NCBI GenBank assembly: GCA_020635275.1
Contig: JACKAA010000003.1
Location: 434,001-498,000 of the forward strand
DNA from: Ignavibacteriales bacterium
GTDB taxonomy: Bacteria; Bacteroidota; Ignavibacteria; Ignavibacteriales; Melioribacteraceae
DNA: 64,000 nucleotides
Direction of reading: 5' to 3'
Below, piece after piece: positions 1 to 9,322 of the stretch. The first letter of the stretch is position 1. Each line of letters opens with the position of its first letter. A program made the position numbers and the translations under genes. The notes beneath the pieces are model-generated. The model had not been told where the DNA came from. It searched no databases and saw only the letters and a list, made by a program, of their open reading frames with translations.

Positions 1-1
1 A

Positions 2-14
2 CGCCCTTACGGGC
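2..14. repeat. short GC hairpin at window edge
   Basis: A CGCCC / GGGCG inverted repeat with a 3-base loop sits at the first bases of the window. Read on the minus strand it follows the MATE gene, so it could be the stem of that gene's terminator. The expected T-run would lie outside the window, so this cannot be decided. Confidence 0.35.
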
Positions 15-80
15 GAAAAAAGAATACTTAAATTAACAATTTATTTTACCAAATTCAACAATTTAGTGAGCTAAAGAATC

Positions 81-1394
81 CTATTTATTTTTTATAAAAA
101 TGACCGGTTTAATTTTTTTAAAGTATATCAAAGATAATGTAAATCCTCGGAATATCATAAAAGTAACTAACGCCATCCAAATTGAGTGATTTCCCAATAA
201 ATCTTTTGTAAGAAAATATACAGGTAGGAAAACAAAAATAGTACTAAAAATCATTGAATAAAGCATTTTTCTGGTTTCGGTTGCTCCAAAATAGATTCCA
301 TCCCAAATGAAACTAACACTATTTATAATTGGCGAAATTATTATCCACATTAGAAAATTCATTCCCGCTTCAATAACTTCCTGTTGTTTTGAATAAAGTT
401 CTAATATTTCTCTGCCAAAAATTAAATAAATGATGCTTACAAAAATCCCTAATGAAATTCCCCATAAAAAAGAGAATTTAATTGTCATTTTTAATTTAAC
501 GTTATCTCTTGAACCAATGTATTTTCCCACAAGACTTTCAGCTGCAAAAGCAAAACCATCAACACCATAAGCTATAATCATCCACAACTGCATAAGTATA
601 AAATTTGCTGCTAAAATTATATCGTTCATTTCAGCAGATTTTGCAGTAAAAAATGAAATTGTAAATATCAGAAGTAGTGTTCTTAAAAAGATATCCAAAT
701 TTACTTTGAAGAATTTTTCAAATTTATCTCTTTGGAATATTGAATTGAAATGCTGAAAATTAAGACTATTTTTATAAGATTTTTTAATTAGTAGTAATGA
801 AAATAAAACACCTATATATTGTGAAATTACAGTGCCTAAAGCAACACCGTCAGCTTTCATTCCAAACTCAAAGACAAAAATCAAATTTAAGATAATATTT
901 AATACATTTACCAAAAGTGTTACGTATAAAGGATATTTTGCATTCTGAACGCCTAAAAACCAACCATGAAATGCATATAAACTTAATGTTGCCGGAGCTG
1001 CAAATATTCTAATATAAAAATATTCCTTTGCAAAAAATTCAACATCTTTGCTTCCGTTTATTAAATAAAATCCAATTTGGCTAATAGGAAATTGTAGAAC
1101 AATAAGGACTAATCCAATAAAAATAGATATAAATAAAGATCGGGCTAAAATAGCTGAGACTTCTTTATTATTATTTGCCCCAATTGCTTGAGCCGTTAAA
1201 CCAGTTGTACCCATTCGTAAAAAACCAAATCCCCAATAAATAAAGTTGAATATTATGGAACCCAATGCAATAGCACCCAAATAAACAGGGGAATCTAGAT
1301 GACCCATAACTGCCGTATCAACAGAACTTAATAGTGGAATGGAAATGTTACTAAGAATGTTCGGTATTGCTAAATGAAGTATTTTTTTATTCAA
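81..1394 (-). CDS. MATE family efflux transporter (DinF-like)
   Basis: Inner-membrane multidrug/toxin extrusion antiporter, expected to export cationic or aromatic compounds using a Na+ or H+ gradient. The 437 aa length and about twelve hydrophobic segments fit the family. The N-terminus (IPNILSNISIPLLSSVDTAV followed by MGHL) is the family's usual first helix with its conserved substrate-path residues. The start codon is TTG with no clear Shine-Dalgarno, but the conserved N-terminus begins immediately, so the start is accepted. A terminator separates it from proC upstream, so it is probably its own unit. The substrate cannot be read from sequence. Confidence 0.9.
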   Translation of the reverse strand: MNKKILHLAIPNILSNISIPLLSSVDTAVMGHLDSPVYLGAIALGSIIFNFIYWGFGFLRMGTTGLTAQAIGANNNKEVSAILARSLFISIFIGLVLIVLQFPISQIGFYLINGSKDVEFFAKEYFYIRIFAAPATLSLYAFHGWFLGVQNAKYPLYVTLLVNVLNIILNLIFVFEFGMKADGVALGTVISQYIGVLFSLLLIKKSYKNSLNFQHFNSIFQRDKFEKFFKVNLDIFLRTLLLIFTISFFTAKSAEMNDIILAANFILMQLWMIIAYGVDGFAFAAESLVGKYIGSRDNVKLKMTIKFSFLWGISLGIFVSIIYLIFGREILELYSKQQEVIEAGMNFLMWIIISPIINSVSFIWDGIYFGATETRKMLYSMIFSTIFVFLPVYFLTKDLLGNHSIWMALVTFMIFRGFTLSLIYFKKIKPVIFIKNK

Positions 1395-1404
1395 TTTAAA
1401 TAAG

Positions 1405-1433
1405 AATACCCAACTAAATTTTAATTGGGTATT
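1405..1433 (-). terminator. intrinsic terminator after proC
   Basis: AATACCCAA pairs with TTGGGTATT across an 11-base AT loop. On the minus strand the stem is followed by TCTTATTT. It lies 7 bases past the proC stop and would end the hemW-symporter-proC unit. Confidence 0.7.
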
Positions 1434-1439
1434 ATAGAG

Positions 1440-2258
1440 TTAATCATTGTTAGAATAAATTTTTTGAGCTTTCTCAGCGGCTGTAACAATACCCTTAATC
1501 ATTGAAGAACTGAAACCATTATGCTCCATTTGATTTAAACCGGAGATTGTAATTCCTTGAGGTGTAGTAACTTTATCTATTTCACGTTCAGGATGTTTCC
1601 CTTCTTTTAACAACATAGAAGCAGCACCTTTAGCTGTTTGAGCTGCCATAATTAATGCTTCGTGAGCATGAAAACCAATTTCAATTCCACCCTGTGACGC
1701 TGCTCTAACCGCTCTAAGAAAAAATGCAGTTCCGCACGCGCAAAGAGCTGTGGCAGCTCCCATTAATTCTTCATTAATTTGAATTGTTTTACCTACTGAA
1801 TCAAATATTTTTTTTGCTTCTTCAATAAAACTGCTGTCTTTTTCATCAGCGCAAATGCAGGTCATTGATTCCCTAATTGCAATAGCAGTATTTGGCATAA
1901 CTCTTACAACAGGCAAATCCATTTCAAAATGATTTTTTATTTGCTTTACCGATGCCCCCGAAACAACTGAGAGTATTACATGATTATTTGTCACATTAGG
2001 TTTAATGTCTTCTATTACAGCATTTAATTGTTGAGGAGTAACTGCCAGAATTATTATTCTCGATTCGTTTACAGCTTTTTTGTTATCAACGGTTGTATTA
2101 AAACCTTGAGATGCAAATTCTTCTAAATCTTTTGATCTTCTTCTTGTTAAAATAATTTCTGAAGATTTATATTTTTTTGAATTTACTAAACCGCTTGCAA
2201 TTGCTGAACCAATATTACCGCATCCAATAATTGAAATATTCTTTGATTTCTTTCCCAT
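1440..2258 (-). CDS. proC: pyrroline-5-carboxylate reductase
   Basis: Catalyses the last step of proline synthesis, NAD(P)H-dependent reduction of 1-pyrroline-5-carboxylate, in the cytoplasm. At 272 aa it is the usual length. The N-terminal Rossmann motif IIGCGNIGSAIASGL is near residues 10-24. The C-terminal dimerisation/substrate region has the ACGTAFF element and the signature TTPQGITISGLNQME. An AGGAT Shine-Dalgarno precedes the ATG. The symporter gene ends 14 bases upstream, so the two are probably co-transcribed. Confidence 0.95.
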   Translation of the reverse strand: MGKKSKNISIIGCGNIGSAIASGLVNSKKYKSSEIILTRRRSKDLEEFASQGFNTTVDNKKAVNESRIIILAVTPQQLNAVIEDIKPNVTNNHVILSVVSGASVKQIKNHFEMDLPVVRVMPNTAIAIRESMTCICADEKDSSFIEEAKKIFDSVGKTIQINEELMGAATALCACGTAFFLRAVRAASQGGIEIGFHAHEALIMAAQTAKGAASMLLKEGKHPEREIDKVTTPQGITISGLNQMEHNGFSSSMIKGIVTAAEKAQKIYSNND

Positions 2259-2272
2259 TTTATATCCTATAG

Positions 2273-3499
2273 TTAAACTTTTGTTGTTTCCCCTTCACTA
2301 TTTGCAATAACCACAGCACCGCAACTATCACTCCAAACATTTACAGTGGTTCTGCACATATCTAAAATTCTATCGACAGCTAAAATTAATCCCACTCCTT
2401 CCAACGGTAAACCAACTGCAGAAAGAATAATTGTTATCATAACCAAACCAGCCATTGGTATACCCGCAGCACCGATTGAAGCTAACAAAGCCGTTAGAAC
2501 AACTATAATTTGTGAGAAAAAAGATAACTCAATTCCATAAGCTTGAGCTATAAACATCGCAGCAACACACTCATACAAAGCTGTACCATCCATGTTTATT
2601 GTTGCACCCAAAGGTAATGTAAAACTTGTAATTTTATTAGAAACACCTGAATTATGTTCAACAGCTTCCATGGTTAATGGTAGGGTTGCACTTGAAGATG
2701 ACGTTGAGAATGCAGTAAGTAAAGGTGTTCTGACTGCTTTAAAATGATTAAAAGGATTAGCCCGGCCAACAAATTTTAATATTAGCGGCAATGATATGGT
2801 TGCATGAATAAACAAACCGAGCAAAACTGTAATCATATATATTCCCAGTCTGCCAACAATTGATATTAATGCATTTGAATCTCCGGCTTGTTCAGCTACA
2901 ATGCCTGCAACAATTCCTAAAATTCCTAAAGGCGTAAATTTTATTACAAACATTGTAAGCTTCATCATTACTTCAAAAGCAGCATTAAAAAAATCAGTAA
3001 GAGTTTTACTATAAATATCATCAACTTTTGTAATGAAAAAACCAAACAATAATGCAAAGAATATAATTGAAAGCATTTTGCCTTGTGTAAAAGCAATAAA
3101 TATATTTGTTGGAATTATATCAAGCAGAGTCTCACCAAAAGAATCACGAGCAGCTTCTAAACCTTCAACTTCCTGACTAAAGCCTAAATCAGCACCAACT
3201 CCTGGTTGAAAAATATTAACTAAAATCAGTCCGACTAAAATTGCCATTATACTTGTTGTAATGTAATAGGCAAAAGTTTTCATTCCAATTCTGCCAAGAT
3301 TTTCACCACTGCCAATATTTGCAACTCCGGCAGTAATTGAAGTTAAAAGCAGAGGAACTATAACCATTTTAAGTGCTTTTAAAAATAAATCGCCCATCCA
3401 AGCTATTAAGTAAACATACTCCGTAAAGTAAATTCCATATATTATTGCTGCAATTAGCGCGATTAGTATTTGCCAATGTAATGCTATTTTTTTCAACAT
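2273..3499 (-). CDS. dicarboxylate/amino acid:cation symporter (DAACS family)
   Basis: Inner-membrane transporter of the GltP/DctA/Gltph family that takes up glutamate, aspartate or C4-dicarboxylates with Na+ or H+. The 408 aa length is typical. The serine-rich hairpin TSSSSATLP (about residue 265) and the NMDGTALYE motif of TM7 (about residue 300) are both visible, as is the C-terminal DRILDMCRT stretch with the conserved Asp and Arg region. It lies between hemW (4 bases) and proC (14 bases) in one unit. Glutamate uptake next to proline synthesis would make sense, but the substrate is an inference. Confidence 0.92.
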   Translation of the reverse strand: MLKKIALHWQILIALIAAIIYGIYFTEYVYLIAWMGDLFLKALKMVIVPLLLTSITAGVANIGSGENLGRIGMKTFAYYITTSIMAILVGLILVNIFQPGVGADLGFSQEVEGLEAARDSFGETLLDIIPTNIFIAFTQGKMLSIIFFALLFGFFITKVDDIYSKTLTDFFNAAFEVMMKLTMFVIKFTPLGILGIVAGIVAEQAGDSNALISIVGRLGIYMITVLLGLFIHATISLPLILKFVGRANPFNHFKAVRTPLLTAFSTSSSSATLPLTMEAVEHNSGVSNKITSFTLPLGATINMDGTALYECVAAMFIAQAYGIELSFFSQIIVVLTALLASIGAAGIPMAGLVMITIILSAVGLPLEGVGLILAVDRILDMCRTTVNVWSDSCGAVVIANSEGETTKV

Positions 3500-3503
3500 A
3501 TTT

Positions 3504-4631
3504 TTATAATAAGTTGTTTATAATTTCGTCGCATATCATATAACCTTTTTGTGTACAGCTTAAATAATTATTTTTTTCAACAAGATATCTTTGTTCTATA
3601 AAGCTATTTATTATTTTCTTTTTTTCAAAATACCAGGCAGATGAATATTTATTTATTTCATCCAAATTAATTCCTTTACTTCTTAAACCAAGCATTACAA
3701 ACTCTTCAAACATTTCATCTTTCGTTAGATTTTCTTTTCCTCTAATTGCAATTTGATTTAAATTTATTTCGTGAATATATTTTTTTAAACTTGAATAATT
3801 CCACCATCTTACTCCATTTACAAAAGAATGTGCTGCTGTACCAAATCCTAAATAATCTTTATATTCCCAATAGTATTGATTGTGTTTACATTCAAAACCA
3901 GGATGAGCAAAATTTGATATTTCATATTGATTAAATCCATTTCCAATTAAATACTTCATAGTTATCTCATATAATTCAGCATCATGATTTTCTTCGGCCA
4001 TTTTCACTTTTCCATCCAAAACCATTTTGTTTAAAATTGTACCTTTTTCTAAGATAAGGCTGTACGCTGAAATATGCTTGATCGGCAACCCTGCTGCAAT
4101 TTCAAGATTTTCTTCCCATGTTTCTTTTGTTTGATTCGGCAGACTGAAAATTAAATCAATACTTATATTCTCAAATCCGGCGTCAAAGGAGTTGTTAACT
4201 GTGTCAATTGCAGTTTTTTTATTGTGAATTCGAGTTAAAAACTTAAGTTCGTCTTCATCAAAAGTTTGAATTCCAATACTAATTCTATTTACTCCAGCGT
4301 TTCTAAAATCTTTCAACTTTGTAATTTCTACAGTTCCCGGATTTGTCTCAAGTGTAATTTCTGCATAATTTGATAAAATGAAATTTTTATTAATTGTCGA
4401 GATTATTTCACCTATATAATTTGGAGTCATAAAAGAAGGTGTTCCTCCACCAAAAAAAATTGTGTCAATAATTCTATCTTTTGAGTAACGATCAGCGTAA
4501 TAAATGATTTCTCTTTTCAAAGCATCTAAATATTCTTTTAGGTTATCATAATTGATTAATGAATAAAAATCACAATAAATACATTTGTGATCGCAAAAAG
4601 GAATATGAATATAAATTGCAGTATTTTTCAA
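3504..4631 (-). CDS. hemW: radical SAM heme chaperone HemW
   Basis: HemW binds heme and is thought to deliver it to respiratory enzymes; older annotations call it oxygen-independent coproporphyrinogen oxidase. The radical-SAM CX3CX2C cluster is at C13, C17 and C20 (FCDHKCIYCDFYS). The GGGTPS motif follows near residue 62, then the ETNPGT and GIQTFDE segments. The 375 aa length fits HemW. The HemN-specific N-terminal extension is absent, which favours HemW. First gene of the hemW-symporter-proC unit. Confidence 0.93.
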   Translation of the reverse strand: MKNTAIYIHIPFCDHKCIYCDFYSLINYDNLKEYLDALKREIIYYADRYSKDRIIDTIFFGGGTPSFMTPNYIGEIISTINKNFILSNYAEITLETNPGTVEITKLKDFRNAGVNRISIGIQTFDEDELKFLTRIHNKKTAIDTVNNSFDAGFENISIDLIFSLPNQTKETWEENLEIAAGLPIKHISAYSLILEKGTILNKMVLDGKVKMAEENHDAELYEITMKYLIGNGFNQYEISNFAHPGFECKHNQYYWEYKDYLGFGTAAHSFVNGVRWWNYSSLKKYIHEINLNQIAIRGKENLTKDEMFEEFVMLGLRSKGINLDEINKYSSAWYFEKKKIINSFIEQRYLVEKNNYLSCTQKGYMICDEIINNLL

Positions 4632-4704
4632 AATAGAACTTGATAAAAATTATTGATGTGCTAGTATAGTAAAGTTTGAGGAAATTTTCTGAAGATAAAA
4701 ATTT

Positions 4705-4724
4705 GAGGGCTATTTCTAGCCCTC
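4705..4724 (-). terminator. intrinsic terminator after lipoprotein gene
   Basis: GAGGGCT and AGCCCTC form a 7-bp stem with a 6-base loop. On the minus strand it is followed by AAATTTTTATC. It lies just past the stop of the lipoprotein gene. Confidence 0.75.
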
Positions 4725-4738
4725 TTGATAAAGTTTAT

Positions 4739-5284
4739 TTATAACTCAACATCTGCTTCAACAACAACTTCAACTCTTCCGGTTAATGAGTATGGAGTTG
4801 AATTTCCTGTAATATTTGAAATAGTTAAACTTGCGTTAAAACATCTGTCGCCGCTATCACCAACTTGACTCAAATAATCATTAAAAGCAATAATTTCATT
4901 TTCTGTAAGTTCCAAAGTATAAGGTTGATCAATATTTGATGAAGCAGCATAATTAGGAATTGAAACTGAGAATAGAACATTGCCAAGATTATCACTTACC
5001 GTAACATTTACATTACCTGTTAAACCAGATGATGCACTTTCTGTCCAATATGCAGCAGATACAAAAGTTGCAGACTGAATATCTTCCTGATATTGTTGCC
5101 AATCATCAAATTGAGATAAACAAGCTGATGCGCTTTCTGTAAGAGTAGTGTTTGTACCACTAGTTGAAATTGGGAAAACCATTGGAACATTAATTGGTAA
5201 ATTCGTTAATTCATCACAACCATTAAAAAATGAGAATGATGCAAATAACGTTAATAAAAAAAATCTGTTTAATATTACTTTCAT
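4739..5284 (-). CDS. putative lipoprotein, unknown function
   Basis: A 181 aa protein with a lipoprotein-type signal peptide: hydrophobic residues then FFNGC, giving a predicted lipidated Cys near residue 23. The mature part is rich in Ser, Thr, Asn and beta-prone stretches with no motif I recognise. A GGAG Shine-Dalgarno supports the ATG. It starts 12 bases after the secreted-protein gene upstream and ends at a terminator, so the pair is a two-gene unit. Location in the outer membrane or periplasm is inferred from the signal. Confidence 0.75.
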   Translation of the reverse strand: MKVILNRFFLLTLFASFSFFNGCDELTNLPINVPMVFPISTSGTNTTLTESASACLSQFDDWQQYQEDIQSATFVSAAYWTESASSGLTGNVNVTVSDNLGNVLFSVSIPNYAASSNIDQPYTLELTENEIIAFNDYLSQVGDSGDRCFNASLTISNITGNSTPYSLTGRVEVVVEADVEL

Positions 5285-5296
5285 TTTATTTCTCCT

Positions 5297-6157
5297 CTAA
5301 AATTCAAAGTTTAATCCGGCAACAACAGCTGTTTGAGAGCCGAAATTTACATCAGCATTTAAAACTAAAAAAGCCAAACGAAGAGCAGCCCCAAGAGTCA
5401 ACCTTACGCTGTTATCACCATCCAAACTTACTTTAATCTTATCATCGTCAAGAACTTGCCCAAGTTCAGTGCCCGTAAACACATATTCAATATCAAGTGA
5501 TGTAGATTCATATTGCAGACCACCGTATAAAGTTAATAAACCAAATGATCGGCTTGCATGAGCATTAAATGCCAAATTGGAAGTTCCAATCGTTAAATCT
5601 GGACCTTCTAATGAGAATTTATTGTACATAATTTGAACAGCAATATCAACAGGCAATAAAGGAATATATTGACTAACGCTATGTTTTAATCCTATTCCAA
5701 ACAGATCAAAGGAAACATCTTCAATATCTACAGCCGGAATATATCTAAGCATTACTTCGCTTCCTAATGTGCTTAAAGCAACTTGTGGAATTCCGGTTGG
5801 AATTGATGTTTGGTTAATTCCCGGAGGATAAACTACATATCCGCCAGTTTCCGGAACGGCAGCTCCTTTTTCACCAAAAAATGTTGCAGTTTCTGTTCCA
5901 TCAGAAAGTTTAAAGGTTTTTTGGTCATCAGGAATGAAAATCATCATTCCAACCAAACTTAGTTTAAAACCGAAAATTTTGGATACACTAGCTGAATAAT
6001 AACCGCCTGAGTTTAAATAAGTGCCCGTCCAAGTTGCAAGAGGTGTAGAATAACCTTTTTGCAAATTTTCAGAAAGATCATTAAACCGGTCTTCAAACTG
6101 AGCGTTAACTTGTACAGCAAACAAAATTAAAAATAATAGTAATAATACTTTTTTCAT
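5297..6157 (-). CDS. secreted/outer-membrane protein, DUF6588-like
   Basis: A 286 aa protein with a clear signal peptide ending VNAQ (about residue 19). The rest alternates in short amphipathic beta segments and ends in an aromatic residue (AGLNFEF), as outer-membrane beta-barrels do. The layout resembles the Bacteroidota DUF6588 group, but this is from memory of the family. GGAGT precedes the ATG. It is followed by the lipoprotein gene, perhaps its partner. Confidence 0.7.
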   Translation of the reverse strand: MKKVLLLLFLILFAVQVNAQFEDRFNDLSENLQKGYSTPLATWTGTYLNSGGYYSASVSKIFGFKLSLVGMMIFIPDDQKTFKLSDGTETATFFGEKGAAVPETGGYVVYPPGINQTSIPTGIPQVALSTLGSEVMLRYIPAVDIEDVSFDLFGIGLKHSVSQYIPLLPVDIAVQIMYNKFSLEGPDLTIGTSNLAFNAHASRSFGLLTLYGGLQYESTSLDIEYVFTGTELGQVLDDDKIKVSLDGDNSVRLTLGAALRLAFLVLNADVNFGSQTAVVAGLNFEF

Positions 6158-6306
6158 TTATTACTCCATTTTTGATTTATTGGATTATTTGTTGGTTTTT
6201 TGTAAAACGTAATTTTTACTATCATAAAATAACGATTGCTTTATAAAACGCAATAAAAAACTATTATTTAGTAATTATCGTATCAATTTTTGATTTATTA
6301 ATTACT

Positions 6307-8013
6307 CTAATTAGCTACAAGTAACAATTCTTTTGCTGCATCCAAATTACTTTGTGTAATTTTTTCACCACTTAATAATTTTGCAATTTCAACAACTTTT
6401 TCTTCTTCATTAAGTTTTTTAATTAAACTTACAACTCTATCGGAATTAGTCTCTTTTTGAACTGAATAATGGTGATTAGCACAGGCTGCAATTTGAGGTA
6501 AATGTGTGATTGAAATTATTTGATGACTTGCAGATAAATCTCTTAAAATCTTTCCGACTTTTTGAGCAATTCTGCCGCTTATGCCTGTATCTATTTCATC
6601 AAAAACTAACAATGGAAGTTTTTCTGTTTTTGCCATAACACTTTTAATGGCTAGCATAATTCTGGAGACTTCTCCTCCTGATGCTGTTTTAACCAAGGGT
6701 TTTAGGTCTTCACCAAGATTAGTTGAAATAAAAAATTCAACAACATCAATACCATTACTAAGAACATTAACTTTCTTTTTATCAACTTCAACAAAGGTTT
6801 CACTTTCTAAAGTATTTTCATATTCAAACCTAATTTCAAATTTTGAATCCGGAATTCCAAGATATTTTAGAACTTCCTCAATTTGCTTTTCAACCTTTTT
6901 GGCTTCGTTTTTTCTTTTCTTACTAATAATAAATGCTGTCTTTTTTACTTCTTCGCGCTGGTCAATTATTTTCTTTTGAAGTTCATCAATTTTATCGGCA
7001 AAATTTTCTGCCAGAGAAAGTTCTTCTTCTATCTTTGATTTAAATGATAATACATTTTCTAAGGAACCTCCATATTTTTTCTTTAGCATATGTATGGCTC
7101 CGGCTCTATCTCTCAAAGCATCAATAGATGAAGGATCAATTTCCATTTTATCAAGATAATCTCTGGAATAATCACCAATTTCTCTAACTAATTCTATTGC
7201 AGAATTAATATCGACAAGTTTCAAATTAAAATCTTCGTCAATTTTAGAAATGTGCTCTAAATGATTTTTAATACTTACTAAAATATCATAAGCATTATTT
7301 TCATTTTCATATATTGAAGAATAAATTTGTGAGGAAGACTCGAAAAGTTTTTCTGAATTTTCAAGAATATTTAGTTCCTTTTCAATTTTTAAATCTTCAT
7401 CCTTCTCGGGTGAAATTGAGTTAATTTCTTTAAGCTGGAACTGATTTAAAGATAATTTTTCCTTAAGATTTTTCTCACTGTCTCTAAGTTTTTTTAACTG
7501 CGATAAAGCTTCAAGAAGCTTCTTCCTGGCAACTTCAAAATCATGTAATTCGTTTTTTATATCACAAAATTCATCTAAAAATTCAATATGTGTTTCTGAT
7601 CTTAAAAGTGACTGATGATCATGCTGACCGTGAAGATCAATAAGTAAATCGCCTATTTGCTTAACAACAGAAAGTTGAACTGGAGTATCATTTATAAAAC
7701 ATCTGTTTGAACCTTTAATTGATATTTCCCTTCTTACAATCAATTCCTCATTAAATTCAAAATCATTTTCTTCAAGAAATTTCTTCACTTTTTCATTATC
7801 ACCAATATCAAAAATTCCTTCTATATAGGATTTATTAGCACCTTTTCTAACAGTTTCAGTTGATGCTCTTTCTCCAAGTAAAAGTCCCAATGCCCCAATT
7901 AAAATTGATTTTCCCGCTCCGGTTTCACCGGTAATAATATTTAATCCATTGCTAAATTCAACATTAATATTCTGAATAAGCGCGTAATCTTTAATTTCCA
8001 GGGAAGTTAACAT
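6307..8013 (-). CDS. recN: DNA repair protein RecN
   Basis: SMC-like ATPase that acts at double-strand breaks during recombination repair. The Walker A GETGAGKS is at about residues 29-36, then a long coiled coil, then the ABC signature ASGGEVSRIMLAIK (about 444) and Walker B LLVFDEIDTGISG. At 568 aa it is full length. No strong Shine-Dalgarno is seen. A perfect 17-base palindrome lies about 70 bases upstream of the start and may be an operator. It is a single-gene unit. Confidence 0.96.
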   Translation of the reverse strand: MLTSLEIKDYALIQNINVEFSNGLNIITGETGAGKSILIGALGLLLGERASTETVRKGANKSYIEGIFDIGDNEKVKKFLEENDFEFNEELIVRREISIKGSNRCFINDTPVQLSVVKQIGDLLIDLHGQHDHQSLLRSETHIEFLDEFCDIKNELHDFEVARKKLLEALSQLKKLRDSEKNLKEKLSLNQFQLKEINSISPEKDEDLKIEKELNILENSEKLFESSSQIYSSIYENENNAYDILVSIKNHLEHISKIDEDFNLKLVDINSAIELVREIGDYSRDYLDKMEIDPSSIDALRDRAGAIHMLKKKYGGSLENVLSFKSKIEEELSLAENFADKIDELQKKIIDQREEVKKTAFIISKKRKNEAKKVEKQIEEVLKYLGIPDSKFEIRFEYENTLESETFVEVDKKKVNVLSNGIDVVEFFISTNLGEDLKPLVKTASGGEVSRIMLAIKSVMAKTEKLPLLVFDEIDTGISGRIAQKVGKILRDLSASHQIISITHLPQIAACANHHYSVQKETNSDRVVSLIKKLNEEEKVVEIAKLLSGEKITQSNLDAAKELLLVAN

Positions 8014-8081
8014 ATTGATTTAAGAATATCCGAAATTGTTATTTAGCAATAATATTAAATTTATAAGGAAAATAATAATTT

Positions 8082-8098
8082 TATAGTATGATACTATA
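8082..8098. promoter_or_regulatory. perfect palindrome upstream of recN
   Basis: TATAGTAT-G-ATACTATA is a perfect 8-bp inverted repeat around one base, 69 bases upstream of the recN ATG. Its size and place suggest a repressor site, perhaps for DNA-damage control. It does not match LexA boxes I know. It could also simply be a strong AT-rich -10 region. Confidence 0.35.
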
Positions 8099-8234
8099 GA
8101 TTTTAATATGCTGAATTAAATATTAATTACTAAAAAATAGTTATTTTAAGTCATAAACTTGCATTTAATAATAAAAGACTTTAAGTTAGTAATCCTTTTA
8201 AGAAAAGATTGTTCTAAAATTAATGATAAAAATA

Positions 8235-8258
8235 CTTCGGGCTGATAATCCGAAGGTT
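8235..8258. repeat. partial copy of tRNA-fMet anticodon arm
   Basis: Bases 8236-8258 match 8296-8318 of the neighbouring initiator tRNA at 20 of 23 positions, covering the anticodon stem-loop and the start of the variable region. The copy forms its own hairpin (CTTCGG 8235-8240, CCGAAG 8250-8255) but the anticodon position is changed. No other part of a tRNA is present, so it is not a functional tRNA. Confidence 0.6.
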
Positions 8259-8270
8259 AAAAAATTATAT

Positions 8271-8343
<73 letters not shown>

Positions 8344-8348
8344 CTAAG

Positions 8349-8382
8349 AAAAGCCGATTACTTATAGTTTTCGGCTTTTTAC
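8349..8382 (+). terminator. terminator of tRNA-fMet
   Basis: AAAAGCCGA (8349-8357) pairs with TCGGCTTTT (8371-8379), followed by further T residues on the plus strand. It starts 6 bases after the tRNA. Confidence 0.8.
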
Positions 8383-8557
8383 TTTTAAAGTAATTGAGTC
8401 CCTTTAGCCCCTAATCTAACCCCAAAAGCTAATTAAATAAACTTTGTAGTTTTTTTATCATGTAAAATCCTAAAGCATTTCTTAACTCCCGAACTGCATT
8501 TTTCATAAAAAATAATTCCAATACTTTGTATATTAGTAAAAATTCAAAGGGTTTAGT

Positions 8558-9160
8558 ATGTGTGGAAGATTTGAAAATAGAATTCGCGAAGAATGGATGA
8601 TGGAAAAATTTGCGGAATTTGATATTTCAATTATATTTAAAACAAAAGATAAAGTAATTAAAAAGGAGAATATTGCTCCCACAAATACAATTATTACTTT
8701 GTTCAACAATGGAAATGATTACTTAATAAATTCGGACACATGGGGAATTAAATTTTCGGAGAAATCTCCACTAATTTTTAACTCAAGAATTGAGACAATA
8801 TCTTCAAAACATTTTTGGAAAATGTTGTTTGATAAAAACAGATGTATAATTCCAATGTCAGCCTTTTACGAATGGAAAAAGGAAAACAATAAGAAAGTAC
8901 CTTATAGAATTTTCCTAAAAAATGAAGAAATGTTTTTTGTACCGGGACTTTTTCACATAGATAAAAAAGGTCAAAAATTTGTTTCATTAATTACAACAGA
9001 GCCTAATGAATTCATGAAAAATATCCATCATAGAATGCCAGTTATTTTAAACATGAAAGATGCAATTGATTACTTAAATGATAAAGCAGAAGCAAATTTT
9101 GAAAAATGTTTGCCATATAAAAACTATAAAAATATGGATATGGAATTAGCTGAAATTTAA
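8558..9160 (+). CDS. SRAP-domain protein (YedK/HMCES family)
   Basis: SOS-response-associated peptidase family protein. It forms a DNA-protein crosslink with abasic sites in single-stranded DNA through its N-terminal Cys. All key residues are in place: Cys2 (MCGRF, exposed after Met removal), Asn75 (FNSRIET), Glu105 (AFYEWKK) and His158 (IHHRMP). Length is 200 aa, a normal short bacterial form. It stands alone, transcribed away from the tRNA, and is close to recN, another DNA-damage gene on the opposite strand. Upstream bases 8384-8557 hold nothing recognisable apart from an AT-rich promoter region. Confidence 0.93.
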   Translation: MCGRFENRIREEWMMEKFAEFDISIIFKTKDKVIKKENIAPTNTIITLFNNGNDYLINSDTWGIKFSEKSPLIFNSRIETISSKHFWKMLFDKNRCIIPMSAFYEWKKENNKKVPYRIFLKNEEMFFVPGLFHIDKKGQKFVSLITTEPNEFMKNIHHRMPVILNMKDAIDYLNDKAEANFEKCLPYKNYKNMDMELAEI

Positions 9161-9322
9161 TTTTTCTTTATTACAGCATATAAATTTTCGTCAGTAACTC
9201 ATAAAAAATATATTATTTTCACTTTCCAAATATTTATCACTTGATAAGTAGTTTTTATTATTAAGTTTGTTGTATAAAAAATTTATTTTTATTAGATTGA
9301 TTAAAACCTTGAAAGGGGTGTT

